Shown here: in pieces, positions 53,703-61,876 of the stretch
How the letters are laid out: each line of letters opens with the position of its first letter
Position numbering within the stretch: the first letter of the stretch is position 1
Assembly: GCA_003858485.1 (NCBI GenBank)
Contig: RQYD01000006.1
Coordinates: 47,062 to 111,061 of the forward strand
DNA length: 64,000 nucleotides
Source: Clostridiales bacterium COT073_COT-073
GTDB taxonomy: Bacteria > Bacillota > Clostridia > Lachnospirales > Vallitaleaceae
Direction: 5' to 3'
Program-made: the position numbers and the translations under genes
Notes under the pieces: generated by a model
Seen by the model: the letters and a program-made list of their open reading frames with translations, nothing else
Told to the model about the DNA's origin: nothing
Database searches by the model: none

Positions 53703-55238
53703 TTATGCCTGCGGTTTTGGTGCACCGCATTCCATGCAAAATCTCCCGCTATTGGTAGTATTACAATTCGGGCATGCCCAGCTTGCCATTGCTTGCGGCT
53801 GCGGAGTAGCCTGTGGTGCCGGTGTTGGCTGTTGCGGTGCCGGTGCCGGCTGCTGCGGTGCTGCTTGCTGTCCACCCGGCTGCGGATAACCACCTTGTCC
53901 ATTTGGCTGTTGATAGCCATTTTGCTGAGGATAGCCACCCTGTGGAGCATAACCACCTTGCGGTGCTGATTGCGGATAACCTCCCTGCGGTGCCTGTTGC
54001 GGGTAACCGCCTTGCGGATAACCGCCCTGTGGTGGATAGCCGCCTTGCGGTGGGTAACCACCCGGTTGTTGATAGCCGTATCCTCCCTGTGGCGGATAGC
54101 CATAACCACCCTGTGGCGGGTAACCACCCTGCGGTGGATAGCCACCTTGCTGCGGATTCATTACCTGACCCATACCAGCGCCCATACCGGTGGCACTCAT
54201 GCCCATGCCAATACCGGCAAAGCCCATCATGGCACCGCCTTCATTGCTACCTGCTGCTTCAATACCGGCAGCCACACCACGAGTCATACGGGCAGCCCGA
54301 CGATTAGGATCCATTAAGATCGAATCAGCATTCATGCTCTCTAAGACTTCATTGGTCTTATCATCCAATCCGATGGAAGCAATACCAACGGATGAAATAT
54401 AAAAACCACGCTTTTGTTGCCATTCATCATCCAGCACATCAGCCATTTCCTGGCCAATCCGCGAAGTACTGATTTGAATTTCAACCACACTCATTCCTTC
54501 TTTGGCCAAAGAAGCCAAAGCTGTTTGCAGGGCCATCAAATACTCATTGGTATATTGTTCAGCCATATCTTCAACCGTTAAGGTCTCTTTTCCGGTTTTA
54601 TTACAAACTTCCCGATAGAATAACATCGGATCACTGACTTTGACTGAATAAGTACCAAAAGAAGTAACTTTAGCCGTCAATAAAGTGCCGTTTAAAGTTG
54701 CCCGGTCCGCAAATAAAATTGGTTGTTTGGTTCCAAAACGGAAATCCGGGATCTCCTGTTGGTTAATATAAACAACGGTTTGTTTCAGCGGAGTACCGCC
54801 ACCAAATTTAAAACGTTCCCACGAATCCAAAATCGTATTTTTCAGTCCACCCGGTCTTTGGATGGCATTGCGGTTGGTATTATTATAGCCCGGAACCATC
54901 ACATCCTGCGCCGAGCGGAAAAAGAGGGACGGCGCTCTGGAATTATCGACCTGATAATAACCGGCTTCATCTGTTGCCGAAATGATCTTGCCGCCGTCAA
55001 CTAGCAGCATAAATGTATTTTCCGGCACATGAATAATCGAACCATTAGAAAGAACATCCGGCGTTCCTTTGGTATTTACATTTCTTCTGTCATCCTTACG
55101 CACACGAATGCCGTAAGTTGCCAGCACTTGATTGTTGATTTCTGCCGGTTCAATGGTCTCCAGCCACTGATCAGCCAAGCCGCCGCCAATTGCACCGACT
55201 GCGGAGCCTACGACTCCGCCGAGTTGAATTAAGCCCAT
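53703..55238 (-). CDS. SPFH-domain protein with Pro/Gly/Tyr-rich tail and zinc ribbon (YdjI-like)
   Basis: A 511-residue SPFH/band-7-type protein. The N-terminus has a glycine-rich helix ([15 protein letters not shown]), then the SPFH region from about 35 to 320. A glycine/methionine-rich linker leads to a long low-complexity tail of GGYPPQ-type repeats (about 360-455) and a final zinc ribbon CPNC...CMEC. Such proteins assemble on the membrane inner face. The start is ATG 55238 with GGAGG upstream; 42 more codons in frame run through the leader and are rejected. It has its own promoter and leads the operon. Confidence 0.85.
   Translation of the reverse strand: MGLIQLGGVVGSAVGAIGGGLADQWLETIEPAEINNQVLATYGIRVRKDDRRNVNTKGTPDVLSNGSIIHVPENTFMLLVDGGKIISATDEAGYYQVDNSRAPSLFFRSAQDVMVPGYNNTNRNAIQRPGGLKNTILDSWERFKFGGGTPLKQTVVYINQQEIPDFRFGTKQPILFADRATLNGTLLTAKVTSFGTYSVKVSDPMLFYREVCNKTGKETLTVEDMAEQYTNEYLMALQTALASLAKEGMSVVEIQISTSRIGQEMADVLDDEWQQKRGFYISSVGIASIGLDDKTNEVLESMNADSILMDPNRRAARMTRGVAAGIEAAGSNEGGAMMGFAGIGMGMSATGMGAGMGQVMNPQQGGYPPQGGYPPQGGYGYPPQGGYGYQQPGGYPPQGGYPPQGGYPQGGYPQQAPQGGYPQSAPQGGYAPQGGYPQQNGYQQPNGQGGYPQPGGQQAAPQQPAPAPQQPTPAPQATPQPQAMASWACPNCNTTNSGRFCMECGAPKPQA
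53888..54160 (-). repeat. Coding tandem repeats, GGYPPQ type
   Basis: About 270 bases encode near-perfect repeats of 18-24 bases giving [14 protein letters not shown] and GGYPQQ units. The third-position usage varies, so the array is old enough to have diverged but remains prone to length change. The tail resembles disordered phase-separating sequences. Confidence 0.85.
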
Positions 55239-55383
55239 ACTCTTACCTCCATTATTGTCAATTGTTATATCTTTAAAAACATTCGGCATCCAAGAGCCAG
55301 TACTGCCCGCCCTGCACTCTCCTGCATGCAAGCATGCACCGCCTGCATAGCGGTCAGCCTGCACTCATGCCTTATTCACGAAC

Positions 55384-55412
55384 ATTATAACACAATATTG
55401 GGGGAATGGAAA
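55384..55412 (-). promoter_or_regulatory. Promoter of the SPFH operon
   Basis: Minus-strand TATAAT (55384-55389) is 17 bp from TTTCCA (55407-55412). The leader to the ATG is about 140 bases and contains four CCTGCA words and a perfect TGCATGC-AA-GCATGCA palindrome (55323-55338). Confidence 0.55.
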
Positions 55413-55728
55413 GTATTTAAGTAAATTTAACCGGTAAATTTTGGCGAAATTTTGGAGGTAATTTTGGAGGTAAAATATTTTTTAACTGGATGAGGATTGT
55501 TTTTTTGTCCTGGGCTGTGCTTGGTTTTTGTTTCCTTAATTTTGAGGCTTCCTTAAAATAAATGAGCCGCAAACTCGTTTTTGTGTTATACTTAAAAAAA
55601 GAAGCCAGCCCCAAAAGCAAAGCCGCAGTTGCTGCCAATACTTTGACACTGCACTAAAACAAATGATCCGGCTGTTTATTCTGTCAATATATCAAACTCT
55701 AATCTTACATGAGAGTTCAGGAGGAAAT
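55413..55728. other. Divergent intergenic region between the SPFH operon and the merR gene
   Basis: About 315 bases, AT-rich, separate divergent genes. The word ATTTTGGAGGTA is repeated around 55450-55475. No gene was seen. A plus-strand promoter for the MerR gene should lie here; I could not fix its boxes. The AGGAGG ribosome site just before 55729 is clear. Confidence 0.4.
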
Positions 55729-56583
55729 ATGAAAAAAACATTGCTTAGCATTGGTCAAATGGCAAAACTCAATCACACTACCATTGCTACCTTGCGTCTT
55801 TATGATGAATTAAATTTATTAAAGCCGATTCATACCGATCCTCAATCCCGGTATCGCTATTATGACATCAAACAAAATGCCCGTCTGGATATGATCCAGT
55901 ATATGAAAGAACTGGGCATGCAGCTTCAGGAAATTCGGGAAGTTCTTGATAAAAAGGATATTAGCCTGATTCAGGAAATTCTAATCAAAAAAAGAGAGGA
56001 TATTTTCTCAGAAATCCGCAATCTAAAAATCAAAAAAGATGCAATTACCAAAGCAATTTATGGTATTGAGCGTTATCGCAAATCACCGGTCGCCGGTGTA
56101 GTTTCGCTGGAATATATCGACCGCCGGCTGGTCTATTCCCAACCAATTGAAATCAATTTTTATGACTATGATATTAATACCTATGAAGAATCCCTTTGCC
56201 GGCTGAAAGAGCATTTTATCAATATGCCCTTTCCCCATATTTATTTCAGCAATGTTGGCACCTCGATTCAAAAGCATGACTTTGAAAATCTCCGTTTTAT
56301 CGCTGACCAGATCTTTGTTTTTATTGATCGAGACTTTAAATTGCCGGAAGAAAATATCAAGGAAATTGACAGCGGCATGTATGCCTGTATTTATTTAAAC
56401 CGCTATGAAGATGAAATAGAATATGCGAAAAGACTATTGGCATTTTGTCAGGAAAATAAATACACCCTTTGCGGCGATTATTTGTGCGAAGTGCTGACTG
56501 AATTGAATATTTTTGACGAGAGCAAACAGCGCTCAATGTTCCTGCGTCTGCAAGTGCCAATTACTTTTCAAAATCGCTGTTGA
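55729..56583 (+). CDS. MerR-family transcriptional regulator
   Basis: A 284-residue MerR regulator of the BmrR/TipA-like class. The start is ATG 55729 with AGGAGG upstream; the open frame extends 22 codons but without a ribosome site. The winged-helix motif reads SIGQMAKLNHTTIATLRLYDELNL with the following YRYYD pair, then a long coiled-coil helix (about 75-115). The C-terminal 160 residues form the GyrI-like effector-binding domain. Ligand unknown. The next gene in the same direction is a diaminopentanoate-dehydrogenase-like enzyme 186 bp downstream, a plausible target. Confidence 0.9.
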   Translation: MKKTLLSIGQMAKLNHTTIATLRLYDELNLLKPIHTDPQSRYRYYDIKQNARLDMIQYMKELGMQLQEIREVLDKKDISLIQEILIKKREDIFSEIRNLKIKKDAITKAIYGIERYRKSPVAGVVSLEYIDRRLVYSQPIEINFYDYDINTYEESLCRLKEHFINMPFPHIYFSNVGTSIQKHDFENLRFIADQIFVFIDRDFKLPEENIKEIDSGMYACIYLNRYEDEIEYAKRLLAFCQENKYTLCGDYLCEVLTELNIFDESKQRSMFLRLQVPITFQNRC

Positions 56584-56769
56584 CTCTGCCCCAGGATTAG
56601 AGCTTATAATAAGATTATAAGATAATTTCTTAACAATCTTTAATTGCTGCCGAAAAATTCATTTTTACCAAAAAGTCCTTGTCTTTTACTTAAAAATGAA
56701 AGCATCGGCAAAAGCTCAGTTATCTATCCAAACAGATTTAGGAAACACAGGTTTCCGGAAGGAGGCATC

Positions 56770-57795
56770 ATGCAAAAAGTAAAAGTCGTGCAATATGGTT
56801 GTGGTAAAATGAGTAAATACATCATTCGTTATCTTTATGAAAAAGGCGCCCAAATTGTCGGAGCAATTGATATCAATCCGGAAATTGTCGGTATGGATAT
56901 TGGTGATTTTGCAGAACTTGGCTTTAAGACCGGAGTTCTTATCCAATCGGATGCAGATGCTGTACTTGACAGCTGTGACGCTGAAATTGCGGTCGTTACT
57001 TTATTTAGCTTAGTCAGTGACTGTTATGACCATTTTGAAAAATGCTTAAGCCGGGGAATCAGTGTAGTAACCACCTGCGAAGAATCCACCTATTCCTGGA
57101 ACACCGATCCGGTCAGGACCAATCGGCTGGATGTGATTGCCAAAGCCAATAACTGCACCATGGTCGGCAGTGGCATGGAGGATGTTTTCTGGGTCAATTC
57201 AGTCGCTTTATTAGCTGGTGGCTGCCACAACATTCAAAAAATTCAGGGTGCTGTCAGCTATAATGTTGAAGATTATGGTTTAGCACTGGCCAAGGCCCAT
57301 GGCGTTGGCCTGAGTCCGGCCGAATTTGAAGAGCAAATTGCTCATCCGGAAGTATTAGAACCAGCTTATGTCTGGAACTCCAACGAAGCTCTGGCTGCAA
57401 AAATGGGCTGGTCGATCAAATCACAGACCCAAAAATGTGTCCCTTACTTCTATGATAGCGATCTATATTCTGCCACTCTTGGCTCAACCATTAAACAGGG
57501 TGATTGCATTGGCATGGCCGCTGTCGTCACCACCGAAACTTTCCAGGGACCGGTAATCGAAACCCAGTGCATTGGTAAGGTTTATGGCCCGAATGATGGC
57601 GATATGTGTGACTGGTATTTCACCGGTGAGCCAAATGTCGAATTTCATGTAGTCAAACCAGCCACGGTTGAGCATACCTGTGCCACCATCGTCAACCGGA
57701 TTCCATCCATCCTGCGTGCTCCGGCCGGAGTTGTTACCATGGCTGAGCTGGATGAGCTGGAATATATGACCTATCCGATGGAGCTTAATGTATAA
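56770..57795 (+). CDS. 2,4-diaminopentanoate dehydrogenase-like NAD(P) oxidoreductase
   Basis: A 341-residue oxidoreductase whose N-terminus has the dihydrodipicolinate-reductase-like Rossmann fold ([19 protein letters not shown], then GAIDINPE). Overall layout and length match 2,4-diaminopentanoate dehydrogenases of ornithine-fermenting Clostridia. The start is at MQKVKVV with GGAGG upstream; 42 in-frame codons before it are rejected. Other genes of oxidative ornithine breakdown are not adjacent, so the substrate may differ. A GGAAAC-ACAG-GTTTCC hairpin (56741-56756) precedes the ribosome site. It ends in a large terminator. Confidence 0.75.
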   Translation: MQKVKVVQYGCGKMSKYIIRYLYEKGAQIVGAIDINPEIVGMDIGDFAELGFKTGVLIQSDADAVLDSCDAEIAVVTLFSLVSDCYDHFEKCLSRGISVVTTCEESTYSWNTDPVRTNRLDVIAKANNCTMVGSGMEDVFWVNSVALLAGGCHNIQKIQGAVSYNVEDYGLALAKAHGVGLSPAEFEEQIAHPEVLEPAYVWNSNEALAAKMGWSIKSQTQKCVPYFYDSDLYSATLGSTIKQGDCIGMAAVVTTETFQGPVIETQCIGKVYGPNDGDMCDWYFTGEPNVEFHVVKPATVEHTCATIVNRIPSILRAPAGVVTMAELDELEYMTYPMELNV

Positions 57796-57821
57796 ACCAG
57801 TATTAATGGTATAGAAAAACC

Positions 57822-57922
57822 AAAGGGCTGCTGCAAAATCCAGATTTCACACAAGATATTGTCAGATATTACAAGAATTCTCTGATATCTTGGGTTAAAA
57901 TCTTAAAATGCAGCAACCCTTT
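57822..57922 (+). terminator. Large stem-loop terminator after the dehydrogenase gene
   Basis: AAAGGGCTGCTGCA (57822-57835) pairs with 57909-57922 (13 of 14), with further inner pairing of AAGATATT/GATATCTT arms. TTTTT follows on the plus strand. It also separates the convergent rhaD gene. Confidence 0.75.
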
Positions 57923-57962
57923 TTCGGTCTTAATCAGCAAATCTTAAACCCGACTTTTAACT

Positions 57963-58793
57963 TTATTCTTTTTCATACAAAGCCTGCTCATTTAATTGCA
58001 CATTAAATTCCCTGGCTAATTGGCGAAACCCATCAACGGAAATGGTTTGCCGCATCTGACTTGATACTGAATGAACCTTTATCCAAATCTCAGCGCTTTT
58101 TTCTATGGCATGCATCAGCCCAAAGGTGGAATCAAAGTCCTCACCACTGCAAAACAGGCCATGATGCGCCCAGATAACCGCATTATATTTTTCAGCTTTT
58201 TGGGCAGTCGCCACAGCAATCTCCCGTCCTCCAGGCACCATCCACTCAACAATCCCCACACCCTCCGGAAATACCACCGGGCATTCCGTCATCATCTCCC
58301 ACAACTCTCTGGTAAATACTTCATCCTTTAGCGGCAGCAAAAAAGTCATGGCAATCAAATTGGTACAGTGGGCATGGTAAATAACACGATTTTTATCACC
58401 AGTTGCTCTGGCACGTACTTCCATATTCATTAAATGGGTCGGCATTTCACTGGTTGGGCGGCCACCACCACTAAATCCCCACACGATCCGATAATTTTCT
58501 CCCTTATCATCCAGTTCAATAATACCAAGGCAGTCCTCCGGATCGCGGTTAATATTATAAAAATACTTGCCTGTTCCGCTAATCAGAAAATATTGGCCTG
58601 CCAGCTGCCGAACCATTATGCCGATACTATTCCACTGCCTGCCCACCTGCAAGTCGTCTTTCACCATTTCCACATCCTCTGGTTTAAGCCAATAAGTGAA
58701 ATTGCCGCCATTGCGCTCATGCCAGCCCATCTTTTCTCCATGCGCCGCCATATCCAGATAATCCTGATAAAATTTTGCTTCTGCTACTCTCAT
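57963..58793 (-). CDS. rhaD: Rhamnulose-1-phosphate aldolase
   Basis: Cleaves L-rhamnulose 1-phosphate to dihydroxyacetone phosphate and L-lactaldehyde, the third catabolic step. A class II (zinc) aldolase of 276 residues, with the zinc ligands in YHAHCTNLIAM and WAHHGLF and the catalytic Glu in VFPEGVG. LISGTGKYF near residue 70 is typical of RhaD. The RBS is AGAGGAA. It is last in the rhaB-rhaA-rhaD run, 43 bp after rhaA. Confidence 0.95.
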   Translation of the reverse strand: MRVAEAKFYQDYLDMAAHGEKMGWHERNGGNFTYWLKPEDVEMVKDDLQVGRQWNSIGIMVRQLAGQYFLISGTGKYFYNINRDPEDCLGIIELDDKGENYRIVWGFSGGGRPTSEMPTHLMNMEVRARATGDKNRVIYHAHCTNLIAMTFLLPLKDEVFTRELWEMMTECPVVFPEGVGIVEWMVPGGREIAVATAQKAEKYNAVIWAHHGLFCSGEDFDSTFGLMHAIEKSAEIWIKVHSVSSQMRQTISVDGFRQLAREFNVQLNEQALYEKE

Positions 58794-58836
58794 TTTATTT
58801 CCTCTTTCTTTACTGTTTTCTACTTATTCCATGCTT

Positions 58837-60087
58837 CTATCGGCGTTTCTTTTGCACTTCTTCCTCATACCTACCAATCTCATCATACCAATTCATACTT
58901 TTCACACCAGCACTTTCCAAAAAGTGATTCCAAACAGCGCCAAAAGGCATTGTCTTTAATTCCTCATGAAGCGCCATCAGTTCACCAAATCGTCCTTGAT
59001 CCTGCAATTCCTTTAACTGCTGATGCGGCATTAACAGAGCATAAAGCAGTGCTTTTTGGACATTGCGTAGGCCCGTCACCCAAGCGCCCACCCGATTGAT
59101 CCCCGCATCAAAAAAGTCGGTTGCCAAAAACACCCTATTCAGCGCCTGAGCCGCCACGATCTCTTTGGCAATTTCCCTGGTTTCATCATCAAACAGCACC
59201 ACATGATCACTATCCCAGCGCACCGGTCTTGTGATATGCAACGCCAATTTATCATGAAAAAGCAGCATGCTGCTGATTTTATCGGAAACAAATTCGGTCG
59301 GATGATAATGACCATTGTCCATCAGTGGAGTAATTCCCTTATAATTAACATAGTTCAGGCAAAATTCAGCCGATCCGGCCGTATACGACTCCAGGCCAAT
59401 GCCGAATACCTTTGATTCCAAAGTGATCGGCACTTTGTTTTTATCATAATCAATCGATAAAATCTCATCCAGTGATTCTTTAAACCGCTTTCTCGGTCCC
59501 AGTCTGTCTGCCGGAATGTCTTTGAAACCGTCCGGTATCCAAATATTCATCAGCGACGGCTGACCGGTTTCTTCAGCAAAATATTCCGCAATTCGGATAC
59601 ATGCCTGACAATGCCGAATCCAGAATTTTCTGACATTTTCATCCGTCGATGTGAGAGTGCTTCCGTCATTAGCTTTTTCATGAGAAAATAAGGTCGGATT
59701 AAAATCTAAGCCCAACTTTCGTGCTTTGGCAAAATCGACCCATTTTTTAAAGTGTTTTGGCTGCAACTCATCTCTGTCTACCCAACCATCCTCAAAAATG
59801 GCATAACTGGCATGTAAATTTATCTTATGCTCTCCCACCAGCAAAGACAGGGCCATATCAATATCAGCCATCAGTTCTTCCGGTGTCCGGGCTTTTCCGA
59901 AATAGTTTCCAGTCGCCTGAATTCCTCCGCTCAGCGGACCTTTTTGATCAAATCCGGTAACATCATCTCCCTGCCAGCAATGAATGCTGATCTTAATATC
60001 CTTTAATTGCGCCAATGCTGCCTCAGTATCAACTCCCGCTTTTGCATATTCTTCCTTTGCCAATTGGTATAAAGTTACATTCTCCAT
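58837..60087 (-). CDS. rhaA: L-rhamnose isomerase
   Basis: Converts L-rhamnose to L-rhamnulose, the first catabolic step. The 416-residue length is normal. Family motifs are visible: ISIHCWQGDDVTGF and NLHASYAIF near the start, NIWIPDG, and the metal-site region MDNGHYHPTEFVSDK, RPVRWDSDHVVLFDDE. The RBS AAAGGAG lies in the end of rhaB, four bases between the genes, so translation is coupled. It is the middle gene of the operon. Confidence 0.98.
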   Translation of the reverse strand: MENVTLYQLAKEEYAKAGVDTEAALAQLKDIKISIHCWQGDDVTGFDQKGPLSGGIQATGNYFGKARTPEELMADIDMALSLLVGEHKINLHASYAIFEDGWVDRDELQPKHFKKWVDFAKARKLGLDFNPTLFSHEKANDGSTLTSTDENVRKFWIRHCQACIRIAEYFAEETGQPSLMNIWIPDGFKDIPADRLGPRKRFKESLDEILSIDYDKNKVPITLESKVFGIGLESYTAGSAEFCLNYVNYKGITPLMDNGHYHPTEFVSDKISSMLLFHDKLALHITRPVRWDSDHVVLFDDETREIAKEIVAAQALNRVFLATDFFDAGINRVGAWVTGLRNVQKALLYALLMPHQQLKELQDQGRFGELMALHEELKTMPFGAVWNHFLESAGVKSMNWYDEIGRYEEEVQKKRR

Positions 60088-60091
60088 CCAC

Positions 60092-61414
60092 TTATTCTCC
60101 TTTTTGCTGCATTTGAATATTTCCTGTTACAGTTGCTTCATCCGGACCGATCACGATCTTTTTTCCGGTATATTGTCCGGTCAATTCATTTAAATATTGA
60201 TTTTTACACCCGCCGCCAACAATATTGATGATATCAAAGTGACATCCGCAGACTTCCTCCAATTCATTTACCGCCTGTCGGTATGAATTGGCCAAAGAAT
60301 GATAGACGGTATTGGCAATATCTCCAACCTCTTCCGGCACTCGCTGCCCGGTTTGGCGACAATGATCCTGAATTTCTGCGATCATATTTTGCGGATGCAA
60401 AAAGCGGGGATCATTGACATCAACAATCGGCGGCTCCTGCCCGAATGATTTGGCCAGGTCCACCAATTCAGCAAAACTATAAGATGTTTCCAGGCATCTT
60501 TGCACTTCCTGGATCATCCATAAGCCCATGATATTTTTCAAAAACCGGAATTTTCCATCAATATATCCCTCATTGGTAAAATTATATCTTTGGGCAGCCT
60601 CATTTAAAATCGGCCGTTCCGCAACGATCCCCAAAAGGCTCCAGGTGCCGCTGGACAAAATGATCTGCTTTTGCTCCTTTGCTCCGATATATGCACTGGC
60701 CGTGTCATGTCCGGCACAGGCAATCACCTTAATGTCTACTCCTGTTTGGGCAATAATCTCCGGTCGTAAGCTGCCAATACTTTCTCCGGCTTTGGTAAAT
60801 ATTTGAAAAATATGACGCGGCAGTCCAAAGGCTTCGATCAGTTCCTCATCCCAAGTCTGGGTACCGGCATTCACCATTTGAGTGGTTGAGGCATTGGTGT
60901 ACTCATTGGTGATCGCGCCGGTTAAGAGGAAGTTCAAATAATCGGGTATCATCAAAAAATACTCTGCCTGCGCCAGCTGTTCCGGTGCTTTTTCTTTAAG
61001 CGCTAATAATTGATAAAGGGTATTAAATTTTTGAAATTGAATTCCGGTTCTTTCATAAATCCAGTTTTTGCTTTTTATCCTAAAAGCCTTTTCCATAATG
61101 CCATCGACCCGGTTATCCCGATAGCTGACACAGGCACCGATCCGCTCCTTATTTTTATCCAAAAGCACAAAATCACAACCCCAGGTGTCGATCGCCAGTG
61201 TCTTCGGGATCTTATTTTTATCCACACAAGCCCGAATCCCCTTTAAGATCTCCGCAAAAAGAGTTTCAATGTCCCAACAATCCTGGCCATTGATCGTCCG
61301 GATCGCATTTTTAAAGCGATAAATTTCCTCCAGTTCCAGTTTTCCATCAACATAGCGGCCCAGCATATGGCGGCCGCTGCTTGCACCAATATCAATCCCC
61401 AAATGGTAATCCAC
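60092..61414 (-). CDS. rhaB: Rhamnulokinase (C-terminally shortened)
   Basis: Phosphorylates L-rhamnulose with ATP. A FGGY-family kinase: IDIGASSGRH at the N-terminus, DTWGCDFVL, ACAGHDTASAY, ILSSGTWSLLG, and the second domain NIVGGGCKNQYLNELT. It ends right after the conserved ATVTGNIQMQ. Relatives continue here with another helix of about 30-50 residues; this protein has 440. The last codons also form the ribosome site of rhaA. The kinase may still work, but the final helix is missing. The start is GTG with AAAGGAG upstream. First gene of the operon. Confidence 0.92.
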   Translation of the reverse strand: MDYHLGIDIGASSGRHMLGRYVDGKLELEEIYRFKNAIRTINGQDCWDIETLFAEILKGIRACVDKNKIPKTLAIDTWGCDFVLLDKNKERIGACVSYRDNRVDGIMEKAFRIKSKNWIYERTGIQFQKFNTLYQLLALKEKAPEQLAQAEYFLMIPDYLNFLLTGAITNEYTNASTTQMVNAGTQTWDEELIEAFGLPRHIFQIFTKAGESIGSLRPEIIAQTGVDIKVIACAGHDTASAYIGAKEQKQIILSSGTWSLLGIVAERPILNEAAQRYNFTNEGYIDGKFRFLKNIMGLWMIQEVQRCLETSYSFAELVDLAKSFGQEPPIVDVNDPRFLHPQNMIAEIQDHCRQTGQRVPEEVGDIANTVYHSLANSYRQAVNELEEVCGCHFDIINIVGGGCKNQYLNELTGQYTGKKIVIGPDEATVTGNIQMQQKGE

Positions 61415-61455
61415 GGTCTGATCTCCTTTCTGCTTTTTGTAAATATATTTTTTTC

Positions 61456-61461
61456 ATTATA
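61456..61461 (-). promoter_or_regulatory. Probable -10 box of the rhaBAD operon
   Basis: Minus-strand TATAAT about 42 bases before the rhaB GTG, in a very AT-rich stretch. The -35 region (TTTTAT) is poor, as expected for an activated promoter. I could not define an operator. No rhamnose regulator gene is in the window. The rest of the gap to 61876 holds only the hairpin at 61694-61743. Confidence 0.4.
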
Positions 61462-61693
61462 TAACATTTATTATAAAAATAAAATGTATTTTCTATAGGT
61501 TATATGGAAAATTTCTATATATTTTTTTGAAAAAATAATATAATTTTTAGTGTTGGAATTGGAAGCCGCTCTATTACCAACATCATATTTTAAATAAAGG
61601 CATAAGCAATGAAATCTCATAGGATAAAATCACCATAACAATATCAAAAAGAAAGCAATGCCCCATATTTTAAATGATTTGGCTTATAAAATC

Positions 61694-61743
61694 AGTAAGT
61701 AATAAAGCAGGACAGCGGCCGCTATCCTGCTTTATTGCTTACT
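61694..61743. terminator. Strong 19-bp hairpin terminator
   Basis: Arms 61694-61712 and 61725-61743 pair with one mismatch (AGTAAGTAATAAAGCAGGA type) and a palindromic AGCGGCCGCT loop. T-runs follow on the plus strand, and a shorter one on the minus strand. It lies 130 bases downstream of the surface-repeat gene and can stop its transcript. Confidence 0.75.
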
Positions 61744-61876
61744 TTTATTTTTTACCAGCACAATCTGACAAAAAACCCTAAACCGGGATCTGTCTTTGAC
61801 CAGTGACAGCCCAAAGTCTGTCCGGATCTGGTTGTGATCACGACAGACTCTGGTATCTCATGTGCCTGATCAGCTT

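Noticed and set aside
53637..54317. Several overlapping plus-strand frames opposite the SPFH gene
   Set aside because: They are mirror readings of the GGYPPQ-coding repeats, which keep all frames open.
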